From: DAISJD01 sp036821645
GTDB taxonomy: Bacteria > Pseudomonadota > Alphaproteobacteria > ATCC43930 > CGMCC-115725
Assembly: GCA_036821645.1 (NCBI GenBank)
Contig: DAISJD010000067.1
Span: 1-16,792, forward strand
Direction: 5' to 3'
Length of the DNA stretch: 16,792 nucleotides
Translations under genes and position numbers: made by a program
Notes under the pieces: generated by a model
The model's input: the letters and a program-made list of their open reading frames with translations, nothing else
What the model was told of the DNA's origin: nothing
Databases searched by the model: none
Shown here: positions 4,883-13,180 of the stretch, one piece after another
Position numbering within the stretch: the first letter of the stretch is position 1
Layout of the letters: every line of letters begins with the position of its first letter

Positions 4883-6310
4883 ATGGTTCAGCAGATTGCC
4901 TTTGGCGGCCGTATTGTCATGCTCGGCTATGGCAGTGTGGGGCAGTGCGTCCTGCCCGTCATCCCCCGTCACTTCGCCATGCCGGTCGAACGGATCACGG
5001 TGCTGGAAGACAGCGATCATCACGCGCTTTTCGCCCCGTTCGCAGCCCAAGGCATGCATTATGTGCAAAAACGGCTGACACCGGACAATTTGGCCGAAAC
5101 ATTGGCGCATTATGCCGGCCCTGGAGATTTGATCCTGAATCTGACGGCCGGGGTCGATGCTGTCGCGATCATCGATTGGTGCCAATCCAACCAGGTGCTC
5201 TATGTCGATACGTCGCTCGAACCCTGGGCCGAAAAATACGAAGACAGCAACGTGCCGATTTGGTCGCGAACCCACTATGAAAGCCACGAGGTCACGCGCG
5301 CCTTCGCCCGGTCCCGGTGGGATGCGGCGGGTCCGACCGCAGTCGTGACCCACGGGGCCAATCCGGGCATCGTCAATCACTTCGTGAAGCAGGCCCTGCT
5401 CGACATTATGGCGGCAACGGGGGCAACGATATCGGAACCGACTTGCCGCGAGGAATGGGCAGCCCTTGCCGCCCAAAGCGGAACGAAGGTCATTCACATT
5501 GCCGAACGCGACACGCAACGCTCGTCGATTGCGAAAAAGCCCAATGAATTCGTCAATACCTGGTCGGTCCTGGGCTATTGGGGCGAAGCCTATTACCCGG
5601 CGGAACTCGGCTGGGGTTTGCATGAAAAATTAATGCCTCCCAAAGGTCAGCATTATACCTACGGCCCAGGTCACGCCATTTATCTCACCCAACCGGGCGG
5701 TCAGACCCTGGTCCGATCTTGGGTCCCGAACGGGGGGCCGATTTTCGGCTTCGTCATTTCCCATTCGGAAAGCGTCACGTTGGCGGATTATTTCACCGCC
5801 TATCACGCCGGTCGCCCCACATATCGTCCGACGGTGCATTACGCCTATCATCCCTCGTCCGATGCCATCGTCTCGCTGCGCGAGGTGATGATGCGCAATT
5901 GGCAGCCGCCGACCGAGCAGCGCATTCTGCAAAACGATATCGTCGATGGGATTGACGAATTGGGCGTCCTGCTCATGGGTCACGCCAAAACCAGCTATTG
6001 GCTGGGCTCACAATTGTCGATCGACGAGGCCCGGGACATCATCCCAGGTCAGAATGCCACCGCCGTTCAAGTCTGCGCCGGGGTGATTTCAGCCGCCGTT
6101 TGGGCCGTCAAAAATCCACGTTCCGGCTATCGGGAACCGGAACAGCTTCCCCATCGTGAAATCTTGGAAATTGCCCGCCCCTATCTCGGCCCCGTGGTCG
6201 GCGTGTTCAGCGACTGGACGCCGCTCAAAGACCGCAGTCCGATGTTCCCCGAACCCTGGCTCGACCACAGCGACCCGTGGCAATTCACGAATTTCCTGTT
6301 GCGCGCATAG
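4883..6310 (+). CDS. hss: Homospermidine synthase
   Basis: 475 residues, the size of bacterial homospermidine synthases such as that of Blastochloris viridis. It uses NAD to join two putrescine molecules (or spermidine plus putrescine) into sym-homospermidine. The N-terminal Rossmann motif is IVMLGYGSVGQ (11-21), and HGANPGIVNHF lies at 157-167. By alignment from memory, Glu208, Trp227 and Glu235 correspond to the substrate-pocket Glu210, Trp229 and Glu237 of the B. viridis enzyme. The ATG at 4883 is preceded by GAGG (4873-4876) at 6 nt; the in-frame TTG at 4871 overlaps that SD and is rejected. It follows the two decarboxylase genes on the same strand, completing an ornithine-putrescine-homospermidine route. 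It is separated by a long, structured 421-nt leader. Assignment is secure. Confidence 0.95.
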   Translation: MVQQIAFGGRIVMLGYGSVGQCVLPVIPRHFAMPVERITVLEDSDHHALFAPFAAQGMHYVQKRLTPDNLAETLAHYAGPGDLILNLTAGVDAVAIIDWCQSNQVLYVDTSLEPWAEKYEDSNVPIWSRTHYESHEVTRAFARSRWDAAGPTAVVTHGANPGIVNHFVKQALLDIMAATGATISEPTCREEWAALAAQSGTKVIHIAERDTQRSSIAKKPNEFVNTWSVLGYWGEAYYPAELGWGLHEKLMPPKGQHYTYGPGHAIYLTQPGGQTLVRSWVPNGGPIFGFVISHSESVTLADYFTAYHAGRPTYRPTVHYAYHPSSDAIVSLREVMMRNWQPPTEQRILQNDIVDGIDELGVLLMGHAKTSYWLGSQLSIDEARDIIPGQNATAVQVCAGVISAAVWAVKNPRSGYREPEQLPHREILEIARPYLGPVVGVFSDWTPLKDRSPMFPEPWLDHSDPWQFTNFLLRA

Positions 6311-6334
6311 GGCGAACCGTAAACCCGCCCTCTC

Positions 6335-6408
6335 GGGCTCTGTCTCGCTCTGAACCGCTTGAACAGAGCCCCACATTCCGATCGAACGGCTCAAAACCGT
6401 CCGATCGG
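6335..6408. other. Two inverted repeats between the convergent hss and thiD genes
   Basis: GGGCTCTGT (6335-6343) pairs perfectly with ACAGAGCCC (6363-6371), loop 19 nt. CCGATCGAACGG (6378-6389) pairs with CCGTCCGATCGG (6397-6408) with one mismatch and a 7-nt loop; this second stem spans the thiD stop codon (6391-6393). They lie in the convergent gap where bidirectional termination is expected, but neither arm is followed by a proper T run in either direction. Terminator function is therefore only likely, not shown. Confidence 0.4.
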
Positions 6409-7244
6409 CTGATCGCCTGACATCGCCATCAGCGGATGCCCATGGTCGAGCGGCCCATGCCCCTGACCGAAGCCAGGTGCCTGTTCGATCGCCCGGCGCA
6501 GATAATCGCGGGCCTTCGATACGGCCGTTTTGAGATCGAGCCCCGCCCCAAGGCCCGTCGCGATCGCCGAGGCCAGGGTACAGCCCGTGCCGTGAGTATG
6601 CCGCGTCGCGAGGCGCGTTCCGGCAAAACAGGTAACCTCCCCCGCCGCCGTCACCAACACATCGGTCAACGCATCGCCCGGCAAATGACCGCCCTTGACC
6701 AGAACCGCAACCGCCCCACGGGCGCACAGATCCCGGCCCGCCCGGACCATGGTTGCGACATCCGCCACGTCATAGCCCAGCAAGGCGCTTGCTTCGGGAA
6801 GATTGGGTGTCAAAAGTGTGGCCAGCGGCAAAAGCCGCGCCACGAGGCATGCAACCGCCGATGCTGCCAGCAACGACGCCCCCCCTTTGGCGACCATCAC
6901 CGGATCGACCACCAACGGCAGCGTTGCGGCCTGTGCGGCCAAGAGATCCGCCACGACGCCAATCACCGCCGCGTCGCCAAGCATGCCGGTCTTGACCGCA
7001 TCGGCCCCGAGATCGTCTAAAACGACCCGCATCTGCATCGCCACGAACGCCGGATCGATCGGCACGATACCCGCAACCCCACGCGTATTCTGCGCCGTAA
7101 GGGCCGTTACCGCCGTCATGGCATAGCCGCCAAGGCCGTCACGGTCTTGATATCCGCTTGCAGCCCCGCCCCGCCCCCGGAATCGGAACCGGCACAAATC
7201 AGCACCCGTGTGGGGCGCTGGCCCCGCCCCAAAGGGTTAGGCAT
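6391..7244 (-). pseudogene. thiD: Hydroxymethylpyrimidine/phosphomethylpyrimidine kinase, interrupted by a one-base deletion
   Basis: ThiD phosphorylates HMP and HMP-P in thiamine diphosphate synthesis. Translation from the ATG at 7244 gives the canonical N-terminus, with VLICAGSDSGGGAGLQAD and then IKTVTAL, but runs into a TGA at 7118-7116 after 42 codons. From about 7137 onward the ThiD sequence continues in another frame as GGYAMTAVTALTAQNTRG. The span is 854 nt, one short of 285 codons. Restoring a single base (C on the coding strand, near 7134-7137) gives a 284-residue ThiD, a normal length. In restored numbering the C-terminal half has HGTGC (218-222) with catalytic-type Cys222. The ATG overlaps the glmM stop by 8 nt, implying translational coupling. 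It could be a real inactivating mutation or a sequencing or assembly error; the otherwise intact coding sequence favours a recent event or an error. Confidence 0.88.
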
Positions 7245-8604
7245 GACCGCCCTGCAAGGTTGCTTCAGCTAAAATAAGCGCGCTTAATTCCTCAACGATC
7301 CCCGCGACGAGTGCCTCATCCATCGCCTCCGCCATGACACGGATCACGGGTTCGGTGCCGGATTTCCGAATCAATAACCGTCCCCGTCCCGCAAGGGCTG
7401 CTTCGGCCCCGTGGATCGCCGCCTGAATCGAAGCCGCGCGCAACGGATCGGTACCGGGACGATAGCGAACCGACTGCATGCGTTGGGGATAGGGGCGGAA
7501 GACGCGGCCGACATCGCTGGCCTTGCCGCCTTCTTCGATGAGTGCTGCCAAGACCTGCAAGGCGGCGATCAGGCCGTCGCCCGTCGTCGCGTGATCCGCC
7601 AGAATAATGTGCCCGGATTGCTCGCCGCCGATATTAAACCCACCAAGACGCATCTGTTCGACGACGTACCGATCGCCCACCGCCGTCCGGGTCAGGGTAA
7701 GGCCCAAGCCGGCCAGATAATGTTCGAGACCGAGATTCGACATGACCGTCGCAACGATCCCGCCCCCTTGCAATGTGCCGGTACGCTGGGCGCGGCGGGC
7801 GACGAGCGCCATCAATTGATCGCCATCGAGCACCGTGCCGGTTTCATCGCAAACGATCAGCCGGTCGGCATCGCCGTCAAGGGCAAGACCGACATGGGCT
7901 CCGCGATCCACCACAGTCCGGCAGAGCGTGGCGGTCGAGACGGCCCCGGAATCGCGATTGATATTGAAACCGTCAGGGGCCACCCCGATCGGGATCACCT
8001 CCGCCCCTAATTCATAGAGGACCGACGGGGCCACCTTATAGGCCGCCCCATGGGCGCAATCGACGACGATCCGCATCCCGTCTAGGCGCAATCCGCGCGG
8101 CAGGCTGTTTTTGACGAACTCGATGTAGCGCCCACCCGCATCTTCGAGACGACGCGCCCGGCCCAAAGCCCGCGGTGCCGCACGACCTTCGATCGGGCCG
8201 GATAGAATCGCCGATTCGATGGCGCTTTCGATTTCATCCTTCAGTTTGAACCCGTCGGGTCCGAAGAGTTTGATCCCATTATCCTCAAACGGATTGTGAG
8301 ACGCCGAAATCATCACACCCAAATCCGCCCGCAACGAGCGCGTCAACATCGCAACGGCCGGGGTCGGCAAAGGTCCGACCAACACGACATCCATCCCCAT
8401 GGCAATGAAACCGGCCGTCATCGCCGGTTCCAGCATATAGCCGGACAGGCGCGTATCCTTGCCGATTACCACGACATGACGATGATCCCCACGCCGGAAG
8501 TGATGAGCGGCGGCCATGGCAACGGTCAGTGCCGTATCGGCGGTCATCGGCTCCAGATTCGCCGTTCCCCGTATCCCATCCGTCCCGAAGAGTTTCCGTG
8601 ACAT
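7237..8604 (-). CDS. glmM: Phosphoglucosamine mutase
   Basis: 455 residues. It converts glucosamine-6-phosphate to glucosamine-1-phosphate for UDP-GlcNAc, and so for peptidoglycan and lipopolysaccharide. The N-terminus is MSRKLFGTDGIRGTAN. The phosphorylated active-site Ser102 is in MISASHNPFEDNG, the metal loop DGDADR has Asp243, Asp245 and Asp247, the sugar-binding loop GGEQSGH lies at 326-332, and the phosphate-binding RKSGTEPVIRVM is at 413-424. The frame stays open upstream to 8694, but homologues begin at the ATG at 8604, which has a purine-rich AAGGACGGGG upstream. It is 86 nt after folP, with a CGATCGG/CCGATCG hairpin (8646-8652, 8664-8670) in the gap, and overlaps thiD by 8 nt. Placement after ftsH and folP is conserved in many proteobacteria. 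Confidence 0.96.
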   Translation of the reverse strand: MSRKLFGTDGIRGTANLEPMTADTALTVAMAAAHHFRRGDHRHVVVIGKDTRLSGYMLEPAMTAGFIAMGMDVVLVGPLPTPAVAMLTRSLRADLGVMISASHNPFEDNGIKLFGPDGFKLKDEIESAIESAILSGPIEGRAAPRALGRARRLEDAGGRYIEFVKNSLPRGLRLDGMRIVVDCAHGAAYKVAPSVLYELGAEVIPIGVAPDGFNINRDSGAVSTATLCRTVVDRGAHVGLALDGDADRLIVCDETGTVLDGDQLMALVARRAQRTGTLQGGGIVATVMSNLGLEHYLAGLGLTLTRTAVGDRYVVEQMRLGGFNIGGEQSGHIILADHATTGDGLIAALQVLAALIEEGGKASDVGRVFRPYPQRMQSVRYRPGTDPLRAASIQAAIHGAEAALAGRGRLLIRKSGTEPVIRVMAEAMDEALVAGIVEELSALILAEATLQGGHA

Positions 8605-8690
8605 CGTTTCCCCGTCCTTCACTATCTTAAAACGACCCGTCTCGTCGATCGGACCGTTCCGCACCGATCGCGCAGCACGCGATGCTTGTA

Positions 8691-9818
8691 TCAAACCGAA
8701 AGTGCGCGCAAAACCGTAAGGGCTTGGCGCGTCTCATCCACATCATGAACCCGCACGATATCGGCCCCGGTCATGACGCCCCAGAGCGCCCCAGACAATG
8801 AACCGGCTACCCTGTCCCGGGCAAGCGCAACCCCGGTCAAGGCCCCGATCATGCTTTTACGCGACAAGCCGATCAAAACCCCGCACCCCAGCCCCCGATA
8901 GAGGCAGAGATGGCGTAAAATCGCCAGATTATGGTCCAATGTCTTGCCGAAACCGATCCCTGGATCGATCATGATCGCCCCAGGATCGATACCGGCCGCA
9001 AAGGCCCGATCCACCGCCGCAGAAAGCGCGTCATACACATCGAGCACGACATCGTCGTAAACCGGCCGATGTTGCATCGTGCCCGGTTCACCCCGCATAT
9101 GCATCAGAACCGTCGCCGCCCCCGCATCAGCAACGAGGGCGCGTGCCGCCGGATCGGCCAAGGCCGTCACGTCATTGACGATCCGCACCCCCGCCTCAAG
9201 AGCGGCCGCCATCACCAGGGGTCGGCGCGTATCGATCGACAAGACGGCACCCACGCCCAAGAGCCTCTTAATCACCGGCAGAACGCGTTGACATTCGATC
9301 GCCGGGTCGACGGGTTCAGCCCCAGGCCGTGTCGATTCGCCGCCAATATCCAAAATATCCGCCCCGGCGGCCAGGAGCGCCTCGCCATGCGCAACGGCGC
9401 GGTCCGTCTCGAGATAGGCACCGCCATCGGAAAAACTATCCGCCGTTACGTTGACGATCCCCATGATCAAGGGCCGTTCCAACTGAAACCCGGCCCAGTG
9501 ACGCGGGGGAGCCGACAGGAGGGCGAGATGCCGTTTCAGGGCCAAACCATCACCTTGCCCCAAGGACGGATCGGCACAATATGCCGCAAGGTCGGCGGGG
9601 CGCAGGATCTGATCGTCAGCCCCGCGGCGCTTGACTGCCATGAGACAGGCGGCCCGACGGTCGCCCAGACGAAAGGCCTGACCTGATGCCACCGCCCGTT
9701 CGGCATCGGCCCCGTATATGAGGCCCATGGGATAGAGATAAAGGCCAGACGCACCAAGGCCCCGCACAGCGGGGCCTTGGGTTTCAGGGATCATACGGTC
9801 CGATCGACGATCAGGCAT
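8691..9818 (-). CDS. folP: Dihydropteroate synthase with N-terminal extension
   Basis: Condenses 6-hydroxymethyl-7,8-dihydropterin diphosphate with p-aminobenzoate in folate synthesis; target of sulfonamides. From the ATG at 9818 there are 375 residues, about 100 more than compact enzymes. The extra N-terminal part (about 20-110, with LYLYPMGLIYG) is of a type seen in alphaproteobacterial homologues. The TIM-barrel core has NVTADSFSDGG (123-133), GGESTRPGA (159-167), SIDTRRP, VNDVTAL, IDPGIGFGKT, LIGLSRKS and VRVHDVDE. The first loop normally reads NVTPDSFSDGG; Ala replaces Pro here. The start at 9818 overlaps the ftsH stop by 8 nt (ATGCCTGA); the ATG at 9794 is the alternative, and neither has a strong SD. 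The frame is open further upstream inside ftsH, but that part is overlap. Confidence 0.93.
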   Translation of the reverse strand: MPDRRSDRMIPETQGPAVRGLGASGLYLYPMGLIYGADAERAVASGQAFRLGDRRAACLMAVKRRGADDQILRPADLAAYCADPSLGQGDGLALKRHLALLSAPPRHWAGFQLERPLIMGIVNVTADSFSDGGAYLETDRAVAHGEALLAAGADILDIGGESTRPGAEPVDPAIECQRVLPVIKRLLGVGAVLSIDTRRPLVMAAALEAGVRIVNDVTALADPAARALVADAGAATVLMHMRGEPGTMQHRPVYDDVVLDVYDALSAAVDRAFAAGIDPGAIMIDPGIGFGKTLDHNLAILRHLCLYRGLGCGVLIGLSRKSMIGALTGVALARDRVAGSLSGALWGVMTGADIVRVHDVDETRQALTVLRALSV

Positions 9819-11739
9819 TGGGCTGCGGTTCCGGTTCCCCCCCCGACCCCTTCGCTCGCAAGCCACCGGCGGGCGGCAGGGACGAGCGGCGCGGCGCCGA
9901 CGGACGGGTCGGCTCGTCGGAATTGCTGGAATCGCGGGTAACCGGTTCGCCATTGATCAGCTTCTGGCATTCGTCACCCGACACGGTTTCAAATTCCAAC
10001 AGGCCGCGGGCCAAGAGATGCAACTGGTCGAGCTTTTCGGTCAAGACCTTCCGCGCCAGGGCCTCGCCTTCTTCGATGATGCGGCGCACCTCTTCATCAA
10101 TCGCCTTGGCCGTTGCGTCGGACACATTTTTGCGCTGTGCAACAGAATGCCCCAGGAAGACCTCTTCTTCGTTGTCGCTATAGCGGATTCGGCCCAGCCG
10201 GTCCGACATGCCCCATTCGGTCACCATGCGCCGGGCCAAGCCTGTGGCACTGCGAATATCGCCGGAGGCCCCGGTCGTGACGTTCTCTTCGCCGAAAATC
10301 AATTCTTCGGCAATCCGCCCCCCGAACATCATCGCAATCTGTGCCGTCAATTCCTTGAACGACACGCTATATTGATCGCGTTCCGGCAAAGAAATCGTGA
10401 CGCCCAAGGCGCGGCCGCGCGGAATGATCGTCACCTTATGCAAGGGATGATTGCCCGGCACGAACATGGCGACCATCGCATGACCGGCCTCGTGATAGGC
10501 GGTCAATTCCTTTTCCTTCTCGGTCATGACCATGGAACGGCGTTCCGTGCCCATCATAACCTTATCCTTCGCCTGCTCGAACTCCAACATGCCGACGGCC
10601 CGCTTACCCTTACGGGCAGCACCCAAGGCCGCTTCATTGACGAGATTGGAGAGATCGGCCCCGGAAAATCCGGGCGTGCCCCGGGCAATGACCTTGGCAT
10701 CGACATCGTTTGCCAACGGCACCTTGCGCATATGGACCTTCAGAATCTTCTCCCGACCGAGCACATCGGGGTTCGGCACCGTAACCTGGCGGTCAAATCG
10801 GCCCGGACGCAACAGGGCCGGGTCCAAAACGTCCGGACGATTGGTAGCCGCGACCAAAATCACGCCTTCATTCGCCTCGAACCCATCCATTTCGACCAGC
10901 AACTGATTGAGGGTCTGCTCGCGTTCGTCGTTGCCGCCGCCGAGACCGGCCCCACGATGACGGCCAACCGCATCGATTTCATCGATGAAGATGATGCAGG
11001 GCGCGTTCTTCTTGCCTTGTTCAAACATATCGCGCACGCGCGAGGCACCGACGCCAACGAACATTTCGACGAAATCGGAACCGGAAATGGTAAAAAACGG
11101 CACATTGGCTTCGCCCGCGATCGCGCGGGCCAGAAGGGTCTTACCCGTACCCGGCGGACCGACCAGCAAGACGCCCTTGGGAATTTTCCCGCCGAGCCGT
11201 TGGAATTTCTGCGGATCCTTCAAGAAATCGACGATTTCTTCCAGCTCGGATTTCGCTTCGTCTATGCCGGCAACATCATCAAACGTGACGCGACCGGCTT
11301 TTTCCGTCAGCAACCGGGCCCGCGATTTGCCAAAGCCCATGGCGCGCCCGCCGCCGCCCTGCATCTGACGCATAAAGAGGATCGCGATGACAAAAATCAT
11401 GGCGAACGGGGCCAGATTGATGAACAAAGCCAAGATGAACTGATCGTCCGGCGGCGATACGATCACCCGAACATTCTTATCGATGAGTCGCGTCACCAAG
11501 CCCTGATCGGTCGGCGCATTCACCGTAAAATTCTGACCGTCGAGCGGTTTGACCAGAAGCTGATTGCCTTGGATCGTCACTTCCGCGATCTGACTGTTAT
11601 TCACTTTATTGATAAAATCAGAATAGGCCGTGACCGTCGAACCGCCCGACCTAGTCTGACCGGGAAAGAAGCTATAGAGAGCCAGCAGGGCTAAGGCAAT
11701 AGCACCCCAGAGCACCACATTTTTCCCAACATTATTCAC
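9811..11739 (-). CDS. ftsH: ATP-dependent zinc metalloprotease FtsH
   Basis: Membrane-anchored AAA+ protease of 642 residues, a standard length; it degrades misassembled membrane proteins and short-lived regulators. Order: TM1 (about 8-25), periplasmic domain, TM2 (about 102-123), then the AAA module. That module has Walker A GPPGTGKT (194-201), pore loop MFVG (226-229), Walker B FIDEID (251-256) and the second region of homology around 298-315. The zinc site is HEAGH (416-420) with a third ligand at Asp494 in SGDIRSAT. The start is GTG at 11739, with AAAGG (11748-11752) 8 nt upstream. It follows tilS after 139 nt in which I see no clear sigma-32 or sigma-70 promoter. Its stop overlaps folP. 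The last 40 or so residues are a Ser/Pro/Arg-rich disordered tail. Confidence 0.98.
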   Translation of the reverse strand: MNNVGKNVVLWGAIALALLALYSFFPGQTRSGGSTVTAYSDFINKVNNSQIAEVTIQGNQLLVKPLDGQNFTVNAPTDQGLVTRLIDKNVRVIVSPPDDQFILALFINLAPFAMIFVIAILFMRQMQGGGGRAMGFGKSRARLLTEKAGRVTFDDVAGIDEAKSELEEIVDFLKDPQKFQRLGGKIPKGVLLVGPPGTGKTLLARAIAGEANVPFFTISGSDFVEMFVGVGASRVRDMFEQGKKNAPCIIFIDEIDAVGRHRGAGLGGGNDEREQTLNQLLVEMDGFEANEGVILVAATNRPDVLDPALLRPGRFDRQVTVPNPDVLGREKILKVHMRKVPLANDVDAKVIARGTPGFSGADLSNLVNEAALGAARKGKRAVGMLEFEQAKDKVMMGTERRSMVMTEKEKELTAYHEAGHAMVAMFVPGNHPLHKVTIIPRGRALGVTISLPERDQYSVSFKELTAQIAMMFGGRIAEELIFGEENVTTGASGDIRSATGLARRMVTEWGMSDRLGRIRYSDNEEEVFLGHSVAQRKNVSDATAKAIDEEVRRIIEEGEALARKVLTEKLDQLHLLARGLLEFETVSGDECQKLINGEPVTRDSSNSDEPTRPSAPRRSSLPPAGGLRAKGSGGEPEPQPNA

Positions 11740-11878
11740 GGTTCGGACCTTTCATTCCATCTCAAGGCATACCCAGCCAATGGCTGCACCCCTCGTCTCG
11801 CCACCCTATTGTGACCGGAGCCCAGCCATAACGCCAGTCCGATCACATCACCCTTCATTACATAATACGTGCTAGTGC

Positions 11879-13180
11879 CTAAACAACCATGAAACCGCCA
11901 TCGGTGAGCGGTTTTTGTCCCATCCAATCGATTTTTATGCCAGAACCCTCTCCCCAACCGAGATGCGGAACCGAAAGCAACCGATCCCCCCGCCAAAAAG
12001 CAGCAAGACTTGGCCGCACACAGGCAGGAATGACGACCGCCCGATCGCGGGCCAGCGTCTGAGCGATGGTACGCGCGTGCGCGTCGCCAAGCGCCCCGAC
12101 CAGGATAGACGGGTCGTCCGACACGATGCGAAACCGACCGTCCCAATGGCCGCAGGCGGTTGAGACCGGTGGAGAAACCGCAGCCGCCTCACGATAGACC
12201 AACAATCGCCCCCGCCAAGACACCACGCAGCACCCCCCCAAGGTACGCCGTCTCACATGCGGCCAGTCACGACGGCAAGCGGTGGCAAGATCGGCAAGTC
12301 GCTCGTACCGGGGTGGATAATGCCCGCCGCCGATGAGGGCTATAAGACCGGCAAAGGTGCGGGTATAGATCTCGTCGGGTCCTTGCGTGAAGTGCGGCAT
12401 CGCGACGAGGGCAAAACCCGCAGGGTCGAGTGTGACGGTCTGCGCCAGATGATCGGCGCACAGTATTTCGTTCAGGATCCGCGCCCGTGCGAGATGGTGC
12501 GCCGTCATCCCCAAACGATGATCGGTCAGTCCCAATACGCCACGATCCAGCATACGCCAGCGCGTCCGTTGAAAGGCTGGATTGCAATTGGACGGATCCT
12601 CGATCCAAGCTTGACCTTGGGCGATGAGAAAATCGCAGAGAGCCTGTTTCGAGATCGACAACAAGGGGCGCAGGACGCGGTAACCCGGCTCCTCGCGAAT
12701 GGCGGCCATCGCGCTCAGCCCGTAAAGGCCAGACCCCCGCCCCAGTCGAAGCAGAAACGTTTCAGCCTGATCTTGGGCTTGATGTGCGGTGAGCAAATGG
12801 AAAATACCCTGGGTGCGACAATAATCGCCGAGCAAGCCATACCGCGCCGCACGGGCCGCGGCCTGGATGTCCCCTGCAGGAGGCGGGACGGTACCGTGTT
12901 TCCAGGTGAGGATGACATGGTCGATGGCACGCGCCCCCAGCCACTGCGATACGCTTTCGGCCTCGTGCCGCGAATCGGGGCGTAGGCCATGGTCGACCGT
13001 GACGGCAACGACACGGCCGCCGCGCGCGCGCGCCCAATCATGGGCCAGAAGAACCAAGGATAGTGAATCAGAACCGCCAGATACGGCAACGGCCAAGCGC
13101 GGCTTACTTTCAAACGGCCCCAAGCGATCGAGCAGCGGGTTAAACTGCTCTTGGCTGAAGGGCCGCATCAATCCGGACAT
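11879..13180 (-). CDS. tilS: tRNA(Ile)-lysidine synthase
   Basis: 433 residues. It modifies C34 of the tRNA-Ile CAU anticodon with lysine, switching it from AUG to AUA decoding; essential in most bacteria. The N-terminal PP-loop ATPase domain has SGGSDS (34-39), VDHGLRPDS (62-70) and the AET/RGSG segment TAHQAQDQAETFLLRLGRGSG (131-151). The usual AHxxDDQAET here reads AHQAQDQAET, with Gln136 for the first Asp. The C-terminal part has weaker similarity but ends with the typical FWRGDRLLSVPHLGW stretch. The ATG at 13180 overlaps the cpoB stop as TGATG, suggesting coupling; an in-frame TTG one codon earlier is less likely. ftsH follows after 139 nt. Confidence 0.93.
   Translation of the reverse strand: MSGLMRPFSQEQFNPLLDRLGPFESKPRLAVAVSGGSDSLSLVLLAHDWARARGGRVVAVTVDHGLRPDSRHEAESVSQWLGARAIDHVILTWKHGTVPPPAGDIQAAARAARYGLLGDYCRTQGIFHLLTAHQAQDQAETFLLRLGRGSGLYGLSAMAAIREEPGYRVLRPLLSISKQALCDFLIAQGQAWIEDPSNCNPAFQRTRWRMLDRGVLGLTDHRLGMTAHHLARARILNEILCADHLAQTVTLDPAGFALVAMPHFTQGPDEIYTRTFAGLIALIGGGHYPPRYERLADLATACRRDWPHVRRRTLGGCCVVSWRGRLLVYREAAAVSPPVSTACGHWDGRFRIVSDDPSILVGALGDAHARTIAQTLARDRAVVIPACVRPSLAAFWRGDRLLSVPHLGWGEGSGIKIDWMGQKPLTDGGFMVV

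Noticed and set aside
10018..11694. 558-codon open frame on the + strand opposite ftsH
   Set aside because: It is wholly antisense to a clear ftsH, has a His/Arg/Gln-rich composition typical of reverse-frame reading of GC-rich genes, and shows no domain I recognise.
11740..11878. Heat-shock promoter before ftsH
   Set aside because: A CTTGA sequence is present at about 11763-11767 but no CCCCAT-like -10 follows at the right distance before the GTG start.
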